Below, piece by piece: positions 23,952 through 49,551 of a stretch of 64,000 bases of DNA (positions are counted from its first letter, which is position 1; each line of letters opens with the position of its first letter). The notes below the pieces were generated by a model that was not told where the DNA came from, searched no databases, and saw only the letters and a program-made list of their open reading frames with translations. This DNA comes from Cruorifilaria tuberocauda (lineage: Eukaryota; Nematoda; Chromadorea; Rhabditida; Onchocercidae). The stretch covers positions 124,001 through 188,000 of the forward strand of contig JABVXU010000064.1 in NCBI GenBank assembly GCA_013365365.1. The letters are read 5' to 3'. A program made the translations under genes and the position numbers.

Positions 23952-26017
23952 ATGGAACTTAGTCTTCGAAGTTTTTTTCGAGACTTTAACGCTCCGTAAG
24001 TTTTCTCTTTAGGATTTACTACCATTTAACAAATCCTAAGAAATTATTTTTAGTTTTCTATACTTTCTGCACTATATCCTCTTTCTGGCTTGCATAAATG
24101 TGACAGTAGCTTTTTTATTCAGGGAATATAGTACTTTTTCATTCCGCAAAAGTAACGGTCTTTTCCGACTGCTGATAATTCTAAGCAGTCGGTCTTTGGA
24201 TTTTGTAATCATGGGACATTCTAGGGTGAATTAAAGGTAACGAACCTTAATGATTAACAAATTGATTAGTTAGAACACTAAACTATTAAATTTTATAGGA
24301 AATTCGTCCTGTACAGTTGTTTGTTATGCTTTTTCATACTTCTTCCATTGCGTTTTGATGGTACTATCGAACTTAATTACGCGCTTGTCTTTCTACCGTT
24401 ATGGATTTGCGAATTTGTGGTTTTTCTCGGTGCTATTGTTGCCGCAATATCATTTACAGTATCGCCTCCATCATTGTAAGTTTCTCTCATATCACCATGT
24501 TTTGATTTCGATTAGAATTAGTTGATCACATTGTACTTTATTCTTAACAGGTTCATCTCTCTATTTTATTCCTTGCAAGATTTTATAGTTAAATTTGATA
24601 AATTTTGATAAAATTGAATTTCTGAAAATATGAGTCGAAAATATTACAACAGGACGGAGAGCTCGCTTCGTTCGGATTTTTATGGGATGATACTGTGTAC
24701 TGGAGAGCACGGGTTACTAACACTCTTTGGAGTGTTATGCTGTCATAAATTACAAACGAATGCAACAATAGACGAGCTACCTTGGTTGCTCGTTTTTGTC
24801 CCCATCTTTGCGCTAAGTTTACTCTCTGTGGTTGTTGCTGTATGGGCAATCAGGAACGATAAATCGTTTGAGGTTATTATTTTGCTTTCCAGAATTAAAA
24901 AAATACGGCTTGCTTTTTGCAAGCTTAGAAATATAGCGGATTTTTTACACTTGATTTAATTGATGTTTATAGTTGGAGCTTTTCTTTTCCATCAACATTG
25001 TGCAGTTTGTTTTTATCGCCTTCAAACTGGATGGTATATTAGATTGGCATTGGACAATCGTTTTCATCCCGTTATGGGTCGTCCTATCCTTGAGTGTCGT
25101 TGGAGTAAGTGTATTTGCTTGCTTTAAGAAATTTTTCACTGAATTGAAGAAGTGTAGATTTGTTTATCATCGTTTGAATATTTTTGCTGAAAGAGTTTTA
25201 AAAAAATACTGTTCAAATTTAATTATTAGATTTTTTTTGCAGCAAGATTTTGCTCACAACTGAACTATAAAGTTATTATTGCAGTTCATATTACAGGTGC
25301 TTTATGCGTTTGTTCTGGCAGTTGTGTTAGCGCGATCAGTTCATATGCTAGCTTCCCAGAGAAGACAGCACCTTTATTCTGCTCTATGTCATACTTTGCT
25401 TGTTATACCAATTCTTGTATTTCTCCTGCTTCTAACTGGTACGTATATCACTTATGAAGTTTTTTTTGAACTGAATTTCAGTTCAAAAAAGCGAAAACTT
25501 GGAATGAAGAAGATAATGAAAACGGGGTGATTTTTCCTTTAGTTTGCGCTTTTCTTCTTGTTATCGGCAGTGTAAATCTCAGAATGTACTTCCTTATTTG
25601 AATCAAAATTAAAGAGCGATTTGCAAGAAGTTATTAGATGTTACCAGATTTTGATTTTGAAATTTAGGTAAATTGGACTCAGTATCGTGGTCTGACGATG
25701 AACCAATAAGCCAAATTGCTTTTGTCATTGTATGTGCTCCGTTGGATTTGGCATTACTTTGTTTGGTTTTAATGTCATTTGGTGCACGTGGAGGTAACCC
25801 ATGGTGGTTTGCGATGCGTGCACCATTTTGCGCATTTCTGCTCGATACTTGTCCGTGTTTAAAACAATATGCCAATGTCAGCTACAAGTTCAATTCATCA
25901 TCTGAACGTCAAAATACAACAGAAGACTTCGAAAAACAGAGCTTGCAGTCGGATCGTTCAATCAAATTTCCATTGCGTCCAGTTATACCATTTCGTTCAA
26001 TCGAAAGTCCTGATTAG
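23952..26017 (+). CDS. TMEM185-family multipass membrane protein
   Basis: Member of the TMEM185/FAM11 family, whose molecular role is not established. Six exons: 23952-23995, 24299-24475, 24653-24872, 24973-25104, 25297-25438, 25668-26017, giving about 354 residues (human TMEM185A has 350). The start MELSLRSFFRDFNAPKF parallels the family start, followed by LLPLRFDGTIEL, VFVPIFALSLLSVVVAVW, SINIVQFVFIAFKLDG, VFIPLWVVLSL, and GARGGNPWWFAMRAPFC just before a polar tail. Six or more hydrophobic segments are visible. The acceptor of exon 3 is a choice: 24653 (ACAACAG) is preferred, and 24635 would add six residues in frame. Confidence 0.85.
24054..24234 (+). other. Open hydrophobic stretch in TMEM185 intron 1, possible alternative exon
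   Basis: Directly after a good acceptor (ATTTTTAG) this stretch stays open for 59 codons to a TAA, in the phase left by exon 1. It begins with a membrane-like segment, FLYFLHYILFLACINVTVAF. Splicing exon 1 to it would give a short protein with one membrane span. It has no resemblance to TMEM185 sequence, so it may be chance. Confidence 0.25.
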
Positions 26018-26822
26018 TAAACGGTTCTATGTTTCCCAAAGTCATACTTGAAAAATCCAGATAATAATGTCGTACCTTTGTTAAGAGCTTCATAGTGCAA
26101 AAAGTATATTGGAAGTTTAGAAACGAATTAGAAAAATATCGCCTTTATCATCTTATTTATAGTAATTTCTTCTATATATTCCATTTTTCTTTGATCGTTT
26201 GGATTTGGTGATTCGAAGACATTGATATAATTTTTAATGTTTATATTTAAAATTCGGAGTATGAAATACAGGCCAAATACCTACACAGTATGTTGATATG
26301 TAATTATGATGTAGTTCTTTCCGTAGCGTCTTTTGCTTGATCTCGTAATTCTGTTATAATTTATATACGAACCATTTTATGCTGTTATTTTGAATATCAG
26401 TCATGGTGAGGTAGGTATTGAGGTTAACATTTTTATCATTCACTTGTAATTTGTGACATTGTACAGATATATTGATAATTTATTTCTAGAATGGTGGAGT
26501 CAACGGTGCCTTTGTTCACGAATGTTTTATTTAATGTACAGATTAGACTTAAAACTTTCTCCTTATTTTCCTTATTGCATGTTCTATTTTTCAAGTTGTA
26601 TTTTTCCTTCAGTAATAAATATTTCATAGTGAGTGGAATTGCACAAATATTGCAAGTCATTGATGCATGCATTGATACCTTCTTCAATACATTGTAACGT
26701 GTGATGATTGTGCTGTTTTTCAAGATAGAGGGCAAACAAATCCGTACTGCAGTTAGTCAGTATATGGCAGAAATAAATCAATCTGTTATTTGCAGGAATA
26801 TGTGTAATACGCAGAAATCATT
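26018..26822. other. Intergenic region before dph-4
   Basis: AT-rich spacer of about 800 bases. It holds the 3' UTR of the TMEM185 gene and the promoter of the DPH4/RABL3 pair. The frames at 26436-26781 on both strands do not look like known proteins. Confidence 0.5.
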
Positions 26823-27608
26823 ATGAAAAGTTACTACGATGTGTTAGGTTGTTCACCAAAAGCATTATATAGCGAAGTGAAGAAAGCGTATTTCTCTAAG
26901 CTGCGCAAAAATCATCCAGATAAGGGTGGTTCCAGCTCGACTCTATTTCTCGTGACCAAAGCTTGGTCTATCTTGAAGTTGGTGCTGTAGTTTATTAAAT
27001 TTTGTTAAGTTGGAAAATAAGAAAAACAAGTGTGAATGTTATGTAACAATTCTCCTTTGATCTATGAATTTTATAAGTGTTGAATAATTTTTCCTGATGT
27101 ATTTCTTTCGAAGGAACGATAATACTCGCCGAGACTATAATAATTGGTTAAGAGAACAGTTACTACGCGAGAATCAGGGTGTTGTTGGACAACAAATCGT
27201 TATCAATAATACTGTTAAGCGGGTTGCAGAATTTTGCAAGTAATCTTTCAAATGTTTTTTTTTTTGCTTAGCTAAAATGCGCAGAAATAATTTTTACTGA
27301 TCTAATATTTAATTATACGATTTTTTCTCGTATTTGTACTGCATTTTCGACTTTACCTAAACTTCAAATATGTTCTGAAGTCTTGTTTTTACAAATTCCG
27401 TTTTATTAAATAAGTTCCAATACTAAGTATATTATGAGCGATTTGTTAATATTGTTCATCAAAACAAGTATTTATCCTTTATTTCACAGTATATTTCAGC
27501 TGCGGTGGTGAATTTATCCTTGAGGAAGCAGATATTGATCTTATTATTAATTCTGCATATTTCAACTGTCCAAATTGTTCATTATGTCTGGAGGTCAGTC
27601 GGGAATGA
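26823..27608 (+). CDS. dph-4: DPH4/DNAJC24, J-domain and CSL zinc finger diphthamide factor
   Basis: Iron-binding co-chaperone for the first step of diphthamide synthesis on elongation factor 2. Exons 26823-26977, 27114-27239 and 27500-27608 join in phase to 129 residues. The J domain starts at the N-terminus (SYYDVLGCSP) with the HPD triad at 31-33 and DNTRRDYNNW closing helix IV. The CSL finger follows, with C95-G-G-x-F and C117-P-N-C120-S-L, the family pattern. The protein is slightly shorter than the human one. The last exon overlaps the start of the RABL3 gene in another frame: the upstream RABL3 ATG is at 27584, and ATGA at 27605-27608 fuses a second RABL3 start with this stop. No AATAAA is evident soon after the stop. 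Confidence 0.85.
27488..27499 (+). promoter_or_regulatory. Acceptor possibly shared by dph-4 cis-splicing and rabl-3 trans-splicing
   Basis: TATATTTCAG ends at 27499, immediately before the last dph-4 exon. The first ATG downstream of it is the RABL3 start at 27584. No better acceptor precedes that ATG. Dual use is inferred, not shown. Confidence 0.4.
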
Positions 27609-29121
27609 ACTCACATAAGGTCGTTGTTCTTGGAAGTAGTGGTGTTGGTAAAAGTTCATTTGTCAACGCTGTTTGCAATAGGTCATCATTCCATCATGTT
27701 TTTTTGATTCAGCTAGGATGACTTTATCGTGCAACATATTTATTTTCTGTTATTCGTTACAGCAGCAGTCACATTATAAGTTTTTAAATCAATCAATTTA
27801 GTAAAGAGAAGCATGAATGGGCTTTTCTTCATCCTACGATTCTGTGACGTTTGGAACTGACTAAACCCAAATAATGACATATTTGATATTATTTTTATTC
27901 AGGACTACTAATAGAAGCATGAGATGGAAGAAAGGGAAGAGAAAACAGTAAGCATGGTCGAGTTGCGCTTAATTTGTAAAGAGATAACCCAATTACCATT
28001 GAGCCAATATTTTAGAACAAAGAAGTTTAGGAATAAGAAAGAGACTTAGAGAGGTTTAGTGAATATAATTTATTGACTTCTTTTTATTGCATACACGTTG
28101 TCAATGCAATAAGTATGAATTTTATAATAAGTATTAAAACAATAAGAACAAGTAGTAGTATTTGCTTCTTTTTTTTAGGCATGATATAATTCCTATTAGT
28201 ACAGTTGGTTGTGCTGTTTCTGTAATCGCTCACCAATATCGTGCTGGAACTACTGACGAACAAACGGAACTTATTGAACTCTGGGATATCGGTGGCTCTA
28301 CGGTTCATCAGAAAGCATCTGTTAATTTCTTGGATGGTTTGTTGTTTGGAAATTTATATCCCTTGTAAATTCTAGGATTATTTTAAAAGTCATTTTAAAG
28401 ATTTATCAGTTCCTTCTTGTTTTTACATCTGCTTCCGATCTAAAATCTTATTGAGAGAATAGGTCGATAATAAGTTGATAATTCATTTTACTTACGTACT
28501 ATTCGAGCTTTACTTGAGAATTCTAATAGTTGGATTCATTTAGCATATCTCAATTTTGATGCCTAAGCGAATAATAGAAAAGAACAGAGTATCGCTTCAG
28601 GAGCTACAGGTGCGATATTAGTACACGATTTGAGCAATAAGAAAAGTGAATCAAATCTTTCGCAATGGATCGCATTACTCCGCGGTGAATCATCGTTACC
28701 TTCAACGATTTCACCATTTACATCTTCATCCGGTTCACGATCTTTATTAAGCGATATTGAAAGTACACCAATGCCGACATTGGTTGTTGGTTGTAAGTCT
28801 GATTTAGCTCCTGAACGAGCTAAACAGGTTTGTCTTTGGTATAACTCACACATGCAAAAACCTTTATATTTGATTAGATTTTGAGATTTGTAATTTCTTT
28901 TGTGGCATATGATATATTTAGATTAATTTTTCAAGAACTTTATCCATCCAATTTATCTTTCTTTACAGATAACATATGATCGAATCTCTTTAAATTGTCG
29001 ACGTCCAATTTCACCTGGCTCTACGGTTCGAATTATCTTATCGAAGTTTTTTGATTCAGTTGTTGAGCGGAAAAAGATAACCGTAGCTGGAGATAAGCGG
29101 CGTAAGATTATTATCACGTAA
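27584..29121 (+). CDS. RABL3-type small GTPase
   Basis: Rab-like protein 3 family, atypical GTPases without a C-terminal prenylation cysteine. Exons 27584-27681, 28179-28336, 28601-28827 and 28969-29121 give 211 residues (204 if the second ATG at 27605 is used). Seen: G1 loop GSSGVGKSS at 17-25, STVGCAVSVIAHQY where RABL3 has its TVGCSVDVR segment, LWDIGG in place of DxxG, VHDLSNKKS, and the G4-like VVGCKSD. The C-terminus is basic (RRKIIIT) with no cysteine. It starts inside the last exon of dph-4, 24 bases before that gene's stop, which suggests a compact two-gene unit. Confidence 0.85.
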
Positions 29122-29229
29122 ACCATTATCTGTAAATTTTAACAAGTGCATTGTTTGGATATGGATTAATTTATGCTTTTATAAACGCAGTTTCGCAGCA
29201 ATGTAAAATGTAAGATATAAGCTTTCCTC

Positions 29230-29235
29230 AATAAA
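29230..29235 (+). terminator. Poly(A) signal AATAAA of the RABL3 gene
   Basis: AATAAA about 110 bases after the stop at 29121. Confidence 0.6.
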
Positions 29236-29653
29236 GCATAACATAGTACAGATAAATCAAATGAGGTTGAGAAAATTGGATCAGGATATGAATTTTAGTT
29301 TGAGCTAATTTAATATACGAATTAGCGTGCACATGAAATTGCAAATATCCATATTCGATGCGAATGAATTTTGTTTCTGTTTTCAAAAAGGAATGATATT
29401 TCCAATGGAAAAATCCATCAAAAGTCAGATTTAATAATTTTTCCTTCATTATCACCGTCAATTATGTTATCGCCTTTATTTAGATTACCTTAGAGTTTTA
29501 CTACAAAAAAAGCTAACAATCGTAAAAATTCATCAAGTTTAGAGAATATCCTTAATATAAGTTGAAAGTGATAATGTCCAAAACTGCTAGTCATAGAGAA
29601 TTCATTGGTATTTGCTGAAATTTCAGCTCAAATATGTACAGAAATAACGGTAT
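29236..29653. other. Convergent intergenic region
   Basis: Short region between the 3' ends of the RABL3 (+) and LACT (-) genes. No coding exon seen. Confidence 0.55.
29475..29480 (-). terminator. Poly(A) signal of the LACT gene
   Basis: AATAAA on the minus strand about 175 bases after the stop at 29654, assigned by position. Confidence 0.45.
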
Positions 29654-32596
29654 TCATAATGATCGGTAGAGAGATTGGAGTATCAGTTGATATGTTCTGC
29701 ACATTTTACCACTTCCCGTTTTTAGACCATTTGATACGTATGCAATGACTATTTTATTGTCGAAATCGATATTGAGTGCTTGACAACCATATCCTGGATG
29801 CCCAAACAAGTAACTGTCCTGTAAGATAGTACTGGTTTGGAGTATCAATATTAGTCAGTATCAAGTTGGGCCTTTATTCATCAATTATGAAAATTAAAAA
29901 GTACTCAGAGTTGTCAAAATTCATAGCTCTGTAAAACTTCACTTTATCAGTAGAATCAAAAGCTAGGGAACCATATCTTCACATTCCATGCGACTGTAAG
30001 ATTATTGATATTGAGATATTCGCGTTACACTTTTCTTTTCTGGCTATTTTATCAGTAATTCATGTGAAATGTATCGATAGTTGTGTGTGGAAGTTTATAA
30101 TTCCTTGCTCCTTTATTTTCACTTAATGTACACGTTGAAGAAATAAATCACTTACCCTGTTGGTAGGATGCTTTTCAAAGAAGAATCCCCGACCTTTGAC
30201 GAATGGATAGAGGAAAACCTGTTCCAAATGCCAATTAGCCATAGTTGGCTGCGTCACTTGTGCAAGTGTTCGATTACTTAAAAGTGTTCCATCAATTGCT
30301 AATGAAAAAAGTTTTGCCAAATTGTAAGCATCACTGACTCCTCCTATTGCTGCCATGTTTAATTCAATAATGTTTGGATCATTCAATGAAACCGTATCCT
30401 AAAAATTCCAAGTATTTTGATTAAAAAGAATTATGAATGAGCGAAATATTTTTAAAGGGAAATTTGAAAGAAAATGGAAATTTCTAAAAGTTAATCTTCT
30501 ACATTTTTGATTTTATTTAATGTTATCATATTGGAAGCAAAAATGTTTGAAATATTATTGATAAATTTAAAACTCATATTATCAAATCAGTCAAATTCTA
30601 CATGTTCAAGAAAACAAATTGTTACAAAATTCAGTGGAAGCCATGACGGATGAATTCGAATTCTTGTCGCCAGAGAATCTGATGGTCGTATGTACATTAT
30701 TGCAAGCATGATGATCACTCGTAAATCGAGTAGCGCATCTCGGACATATTCAAGCAATCCAGGCTGAGTTACTCGAGCTAAGTTCTTGAATTCCTGCTTT
30801 GTTAAACCAATGGTGGCGTCAATACCTAAGAATTTTACGAAAAACATTACGAAAGTTCTAAATACACAAAAATTCTGTTGATTAAATTCAGTGAAAATTC
30901 AGATTCGATTAAAAGATTAACCAACCATATTTATCGGCAATTTCTTCCTGAAGGAATGTTTTGATGTTACGGCCTTTCTCGTCAACTTTACGAAAAATAC
31001 CATCGATCAACCAACCAAATGTCACAGCATGATATCTAAAAATGATAAACGGAATTGTCAATTTTTGAAATTTTGAAAAATTATCACAAAAGAATTTTGA
31101 ACTGTTTCATGATTCAGTCAATTAAAAAACTGTTTTATCTAGTGATTTTGAAGATTTGCAAAATTGCCCGGTAGCAGTGCCAGGTTTCCAAAGGGGTTTA
31201 GCTTGTTCCATTATTTCCATGACTCCTTTTTCGTTTGCCACATCTTCTATTGTAATATTGTCAAGATATGGAATCCCAGCCTGTATAAATTTTTATACAT
31301 CTCAGAAGTCATTACAAGTGAAAATGCTTTTTAAAAAAAAAGTTATATAAGTTTTGTACATCACAGAATAAAAATGCTAAATCTCAAAACTTCTAAATCA
31401 ACTTTAATTTTCAATTTCTAATTTCTTTTTTTCTTGAAAAATCCTGTTGTTTTTTTTTTGTTAATTTGTTTCATTAAAATTTATAAAAAATATAAGAAAA
31501 ACTTTATGCGTCAAAATATCTTCAATTGTAGTCATATGTTTCCCGCGTTGTCCATATTCTGACCAATATTTTATCACCAGATCATCGTATGATAAGCGAC
31601 CTCGATCAACTTGCATTGCCAAGCAAAGTGCTGCAATTGCCTGTAATTGAAGAATTTAATTAAAACTTCTTAAGCATGACGAATCTTGAATGAATAATAA
31701 TTAATGCTATTAACAATAGAATAAAAAATATTTTAAATTATAATATATTTTAGATCCAATTATTAATTTAGATTTGGATAAATTATTCAATTCAATTATG
31801 AAATTTCAATAATGTAATAAGGAATAAAAATGAAGACTATTTCTGGTCTATTTTTATATAAATAATATAATTTATATATCATTCGAAATGAAAAATGGTA
31901 AATTAGTTTCCTCATTAACAATATAAAATACTGGAATGATCTGATAGCTACTGAAGCGATTGAAATTCACACATAAAAGAATGTAATTTCCAGAAATATA
32001 ATTTAAAATCGATTCGATTAATCTCTAAATAATACCTTTGTAATTGAAAATAACACTGTTTTAGTGTTATGATTCCACTCACGAAGTGATTCGGAATCTG
32101 AGTAACCATTCCATAAATTTATTATAACTGTTCCATTCTGAATAACGGTTAAATGTGCACCTTCTCTTTCTAAGCCCTCTTCAAAATTCTGCCTAAAATG
32201 TGTAAAATTATTTCTTCTAGCATATAAATTCAATCTTGAATTTATCTTATTCATTTTCCGCATTTCAATTCTCACCTTATTTCCAACGAAACTTTAATCA
32301 TACTTTTATAAAGAATTTATCATAAAGTTTTGAAAAAACAAATAGCCGTAAAAATAACACTTCAAATTCACTAATGCATAGTACAAGAAATAAAAGAAGT
32401 TTTAATAATGAGAAAAGCAAATTTTTAATTGAAACAAAATATACCTGAAAACTTTAGCAACAGCTTCAAATTGGCTACTATAAAAACCTTTCGGAGGTGT
32501 TGATAATTGATATTGCAGGATAAAAAACCATTGCAAAATAGTGGAAGCAATAAAGTATACTAGCACCACTATCAGTGTTAACTTGAATTTTTGCAT
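29654..32596 (-). CDS. Serine beta-lactamase-domain protein (nematode LACT family)
   Basis: Class C beta-lactamase/penicillin-binding-like fold of the metazoan LACTB-related family. The substrate of the nematode proteins is unknown. Eight exons give 425 residues: 32596-32445, 32192-32036, 31640-31503, 31280-31168, 31035-30926, 30825-30626, 30398-30156, 29818-29654. An N-terminal hydrophobic anchor (LTLIVVLVYFIASTILQWFF) suggests a membrane-tethered or secreted protein. The nucleophile motif SITK lies at about 100-103, and a YHA motif (about 188) sits where the family's second motif is. WKPG and FGHPGYGCQALNID are typical family landmarks. Intron 4 (31036-31167) starts with GC, not GT. The longer open frame upstream of 32596 has no ATG and is ignored. 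Confidence 0.87.
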
Positions 32597-33826
32597 TGAA
32601 AAGTAATCTTGCTCCGTAAACAAGCTTGAAACTTAATCGATTTTCAAATTATTTCAATTATGAAAATTCTCGAATCTTTCAGTAATGATAACATAGCATG
32701 TCGAGAGTAATTGTGATACATTATATATGTAGGAATTTTTGTTAAATGTTATAATTGTCAAGATTACTTAATTTTAAATTAGCAATATTGTATACATAAA
32801 TCCTTATGGAAATAAATGATTCAATTATTTTAATTAAACGAAAATTTTCAAATTTCAAGTGAAAGTTTTCAAGTATGAACTTACTTGATTTTCCTGATAG
32901 TTTGGAAATTTCATGAAACAAAATAAATCTAATTTAACGTAGAAATTTTTTTATTTAAACAATTGATATTTGAAAAGAAGTGAAAGAAAAAATGGATGGA
33001 AGACATTTTCGCAAAGTTTTCCTCTCTTAGCGAAATCTTTTCAAAATGACTACCAAATTTTGACATTTATCAAATTCTTATGATAATAGCTACAGTTCGT
33101 TATTTGATCGAATGCAATCAAGTTTTTCAAATTAGTAATACTTCTTTTTTCGAAAAAAATAAGATTTGGTCTTATTATCTTAGACGAAAACTAATTGCAT
33201 AATCATTGAGAGCAAAAATGTAAGTGAAACAAAGCAAAATATTTTTTTGTAAAGTATAACAATAAATTTTTAATTTTATGAAGTTGAATAATTTTAATGA
33301 ATGTTTGCTCAACCTATCATTAACCGCACATAAAGTTCGAAGTGTCCTAATCATTCTCAGCATATTTCGAGCGTTATCAATGTTCAATTGATAATCTTTT
33401 CGACCATCAAACTATTAGAAATCAGTAAATTTCTCGTCTAACATTGATAACATTCCCAATATATTTAGCATTTCAATCTTCTATCATACTCTCTCATTTA
33501 TTCTTTCATTTTTTTTCTTAACAATTAAGTTTACCATTTTATTTCATTTTATCATTAAAATTATTAATATTTTTTAATGATAAATAATACTATCCGATAT
33601 TCAATCTTTTGAGAAGTCTACACTGCTAAAATCCAACTTATTAGTCAAGTTTAAAATATTCCAATGTTTATGTATATTCCAGCTAACTATCAAATTATAA
33701 TTCTGATTATTCATTAGTGCAAATCAATATAATCCTAAATATGGAACTTCATTACAATTAGGATGGTTAAAGAAACTTCCAAGGATGAAAATTCTATCCA
33801 TGGTTTATCATAATATGTAATCATAA

Positions 33827-34006
33827 ATGATTACAATCATATTGTCGAAATCTTCTCATGTTGAAGATCGCAAAACAAGGTGGACAAACGAATTACATGA
33901 AAAGGCAGTAGAATGCAAGCTCGAAGATGGTAAAATCCAAGTGATATCGGCCTATGATGAAGTTGAGATTCGAATCATATCAGGTACTCTATACTTGAAA
34001 TTGTAA
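33827..34006 (+). CDS. Orphan open frame, 59 codons
   Basis: An ATG-to-TAA frame with an amino acid mix unlike random AT-rich sequence (charged, with Trp and balanced residues: RKTRWTNELHEKAVECKLED). A possible donor CAG/GTACTC lies near its end at 33992, so it could be a single exon or a relic. I do not recognise a family. No flanking exon was found. Confidence 0.25.
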   Translation: MITIILSKSSHVEDRKTRWTNELHEKAVECKLEDGKIQVISAYDEVEIRIISGTLYLKL

Positions 34007-34720
34007 ATACCTGAACCATCTGCCTCTACTGCAGTTTCTGTTCAGTTTTTGAACAGTGCTTTTACTTATTACCGTAGTTTTACATATCGACTCAAGATAT
34101 CCTGTCATTCTAGATCACTTTTGTCCGACCGATAGCACGTACTATCGAATTCAGCTCGTATGAGGGTCATTTAACTCTCATAAACCAGTTATTCCAAAGA
34201 TTTGATTAACTCTTATAAAGAAACTGAAACGAACTTTTGCAAAATCGCTACCATCAATGACCTTTAGTACAAGCCATTCCGTAGATTCTTCCCTTCTAGT
34301 AAACTTCTTTTTCCATACTTTTACATTACCGGCATTCTTTCTAATAGAACTTTTCTCCCTCTTCTTTTACTTCAATAGACTTCCTTTTCAAAAATTTCCA
34401 CATATCAAACCACAATCTAGTATTTCATATTTATCCTAAAGGTTACAAACAATCTGTGAACATATTCATCCGATGTAGATCTGACCTGAACTTTTAAAAT
34501 ACTTTTTTTTTATTAGAGAAAATTCCTAGAAAAATGCTTTCTCATGAAAAATCATGATAACAAATATAACTGTCATAAATAAAGAAACAAATCATCAGTT
34601 GTATCACAAAAATGATTGAAATTGAACAAAACGATTGGCTAGGCGGTTGAAAAATCTAACATAGACGAGTAAGGAAAAAATTTGCATTATCCAAAATTGA
34701 AATACGAATTTAGCAATTAG

Positions 34721-34726
34721 TTTATT
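34721..34726 (-). terminator. Possible poly(A) signal of mrp-1
   Basis: AATAAA on the minus strand about 180 bases after the stop at 34907. Confidence 0.4.
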
Positions 34727-34906
34727 ACATACTGTATAAGGCTCTGGGCTTTTTCAAGAAACAAATCTAATCATCCAATTACCGAAAACTGTTTCGGCAT
34801 AATACATATAAATGATAAATAAATCGAAAAAAACAACTTATTGCATAACAAACAAATTATAGCAGCAAGAGATCTAGCATTTCAAAATGCAGTGGAAGAG
34901 AATGTT

Positions 34907-49551
<14,645 letters not shown>

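Larger units (their letters stand above)
32597..34906. other. Intergenic region between the LACT and mrp-1 genes
   Basis: About 2.3 kb, very AT-rich. It holds the LACT promoter and the 3' UTR of mrp-1. One coding-like open frame on the plus strand at 33827-34006 is listed separately. Otherwise I see nothing. Confidence 0.5.

Noticed and set aside
26407..26428. TGAGGTAGG, a let-7 family seed-like sequence upstream of dph-4
   Set aside because: The only complementary stretch (near 26274-26283) is about 130 bases away, with no compact hairpin, so a miRNA precursor is not supported.
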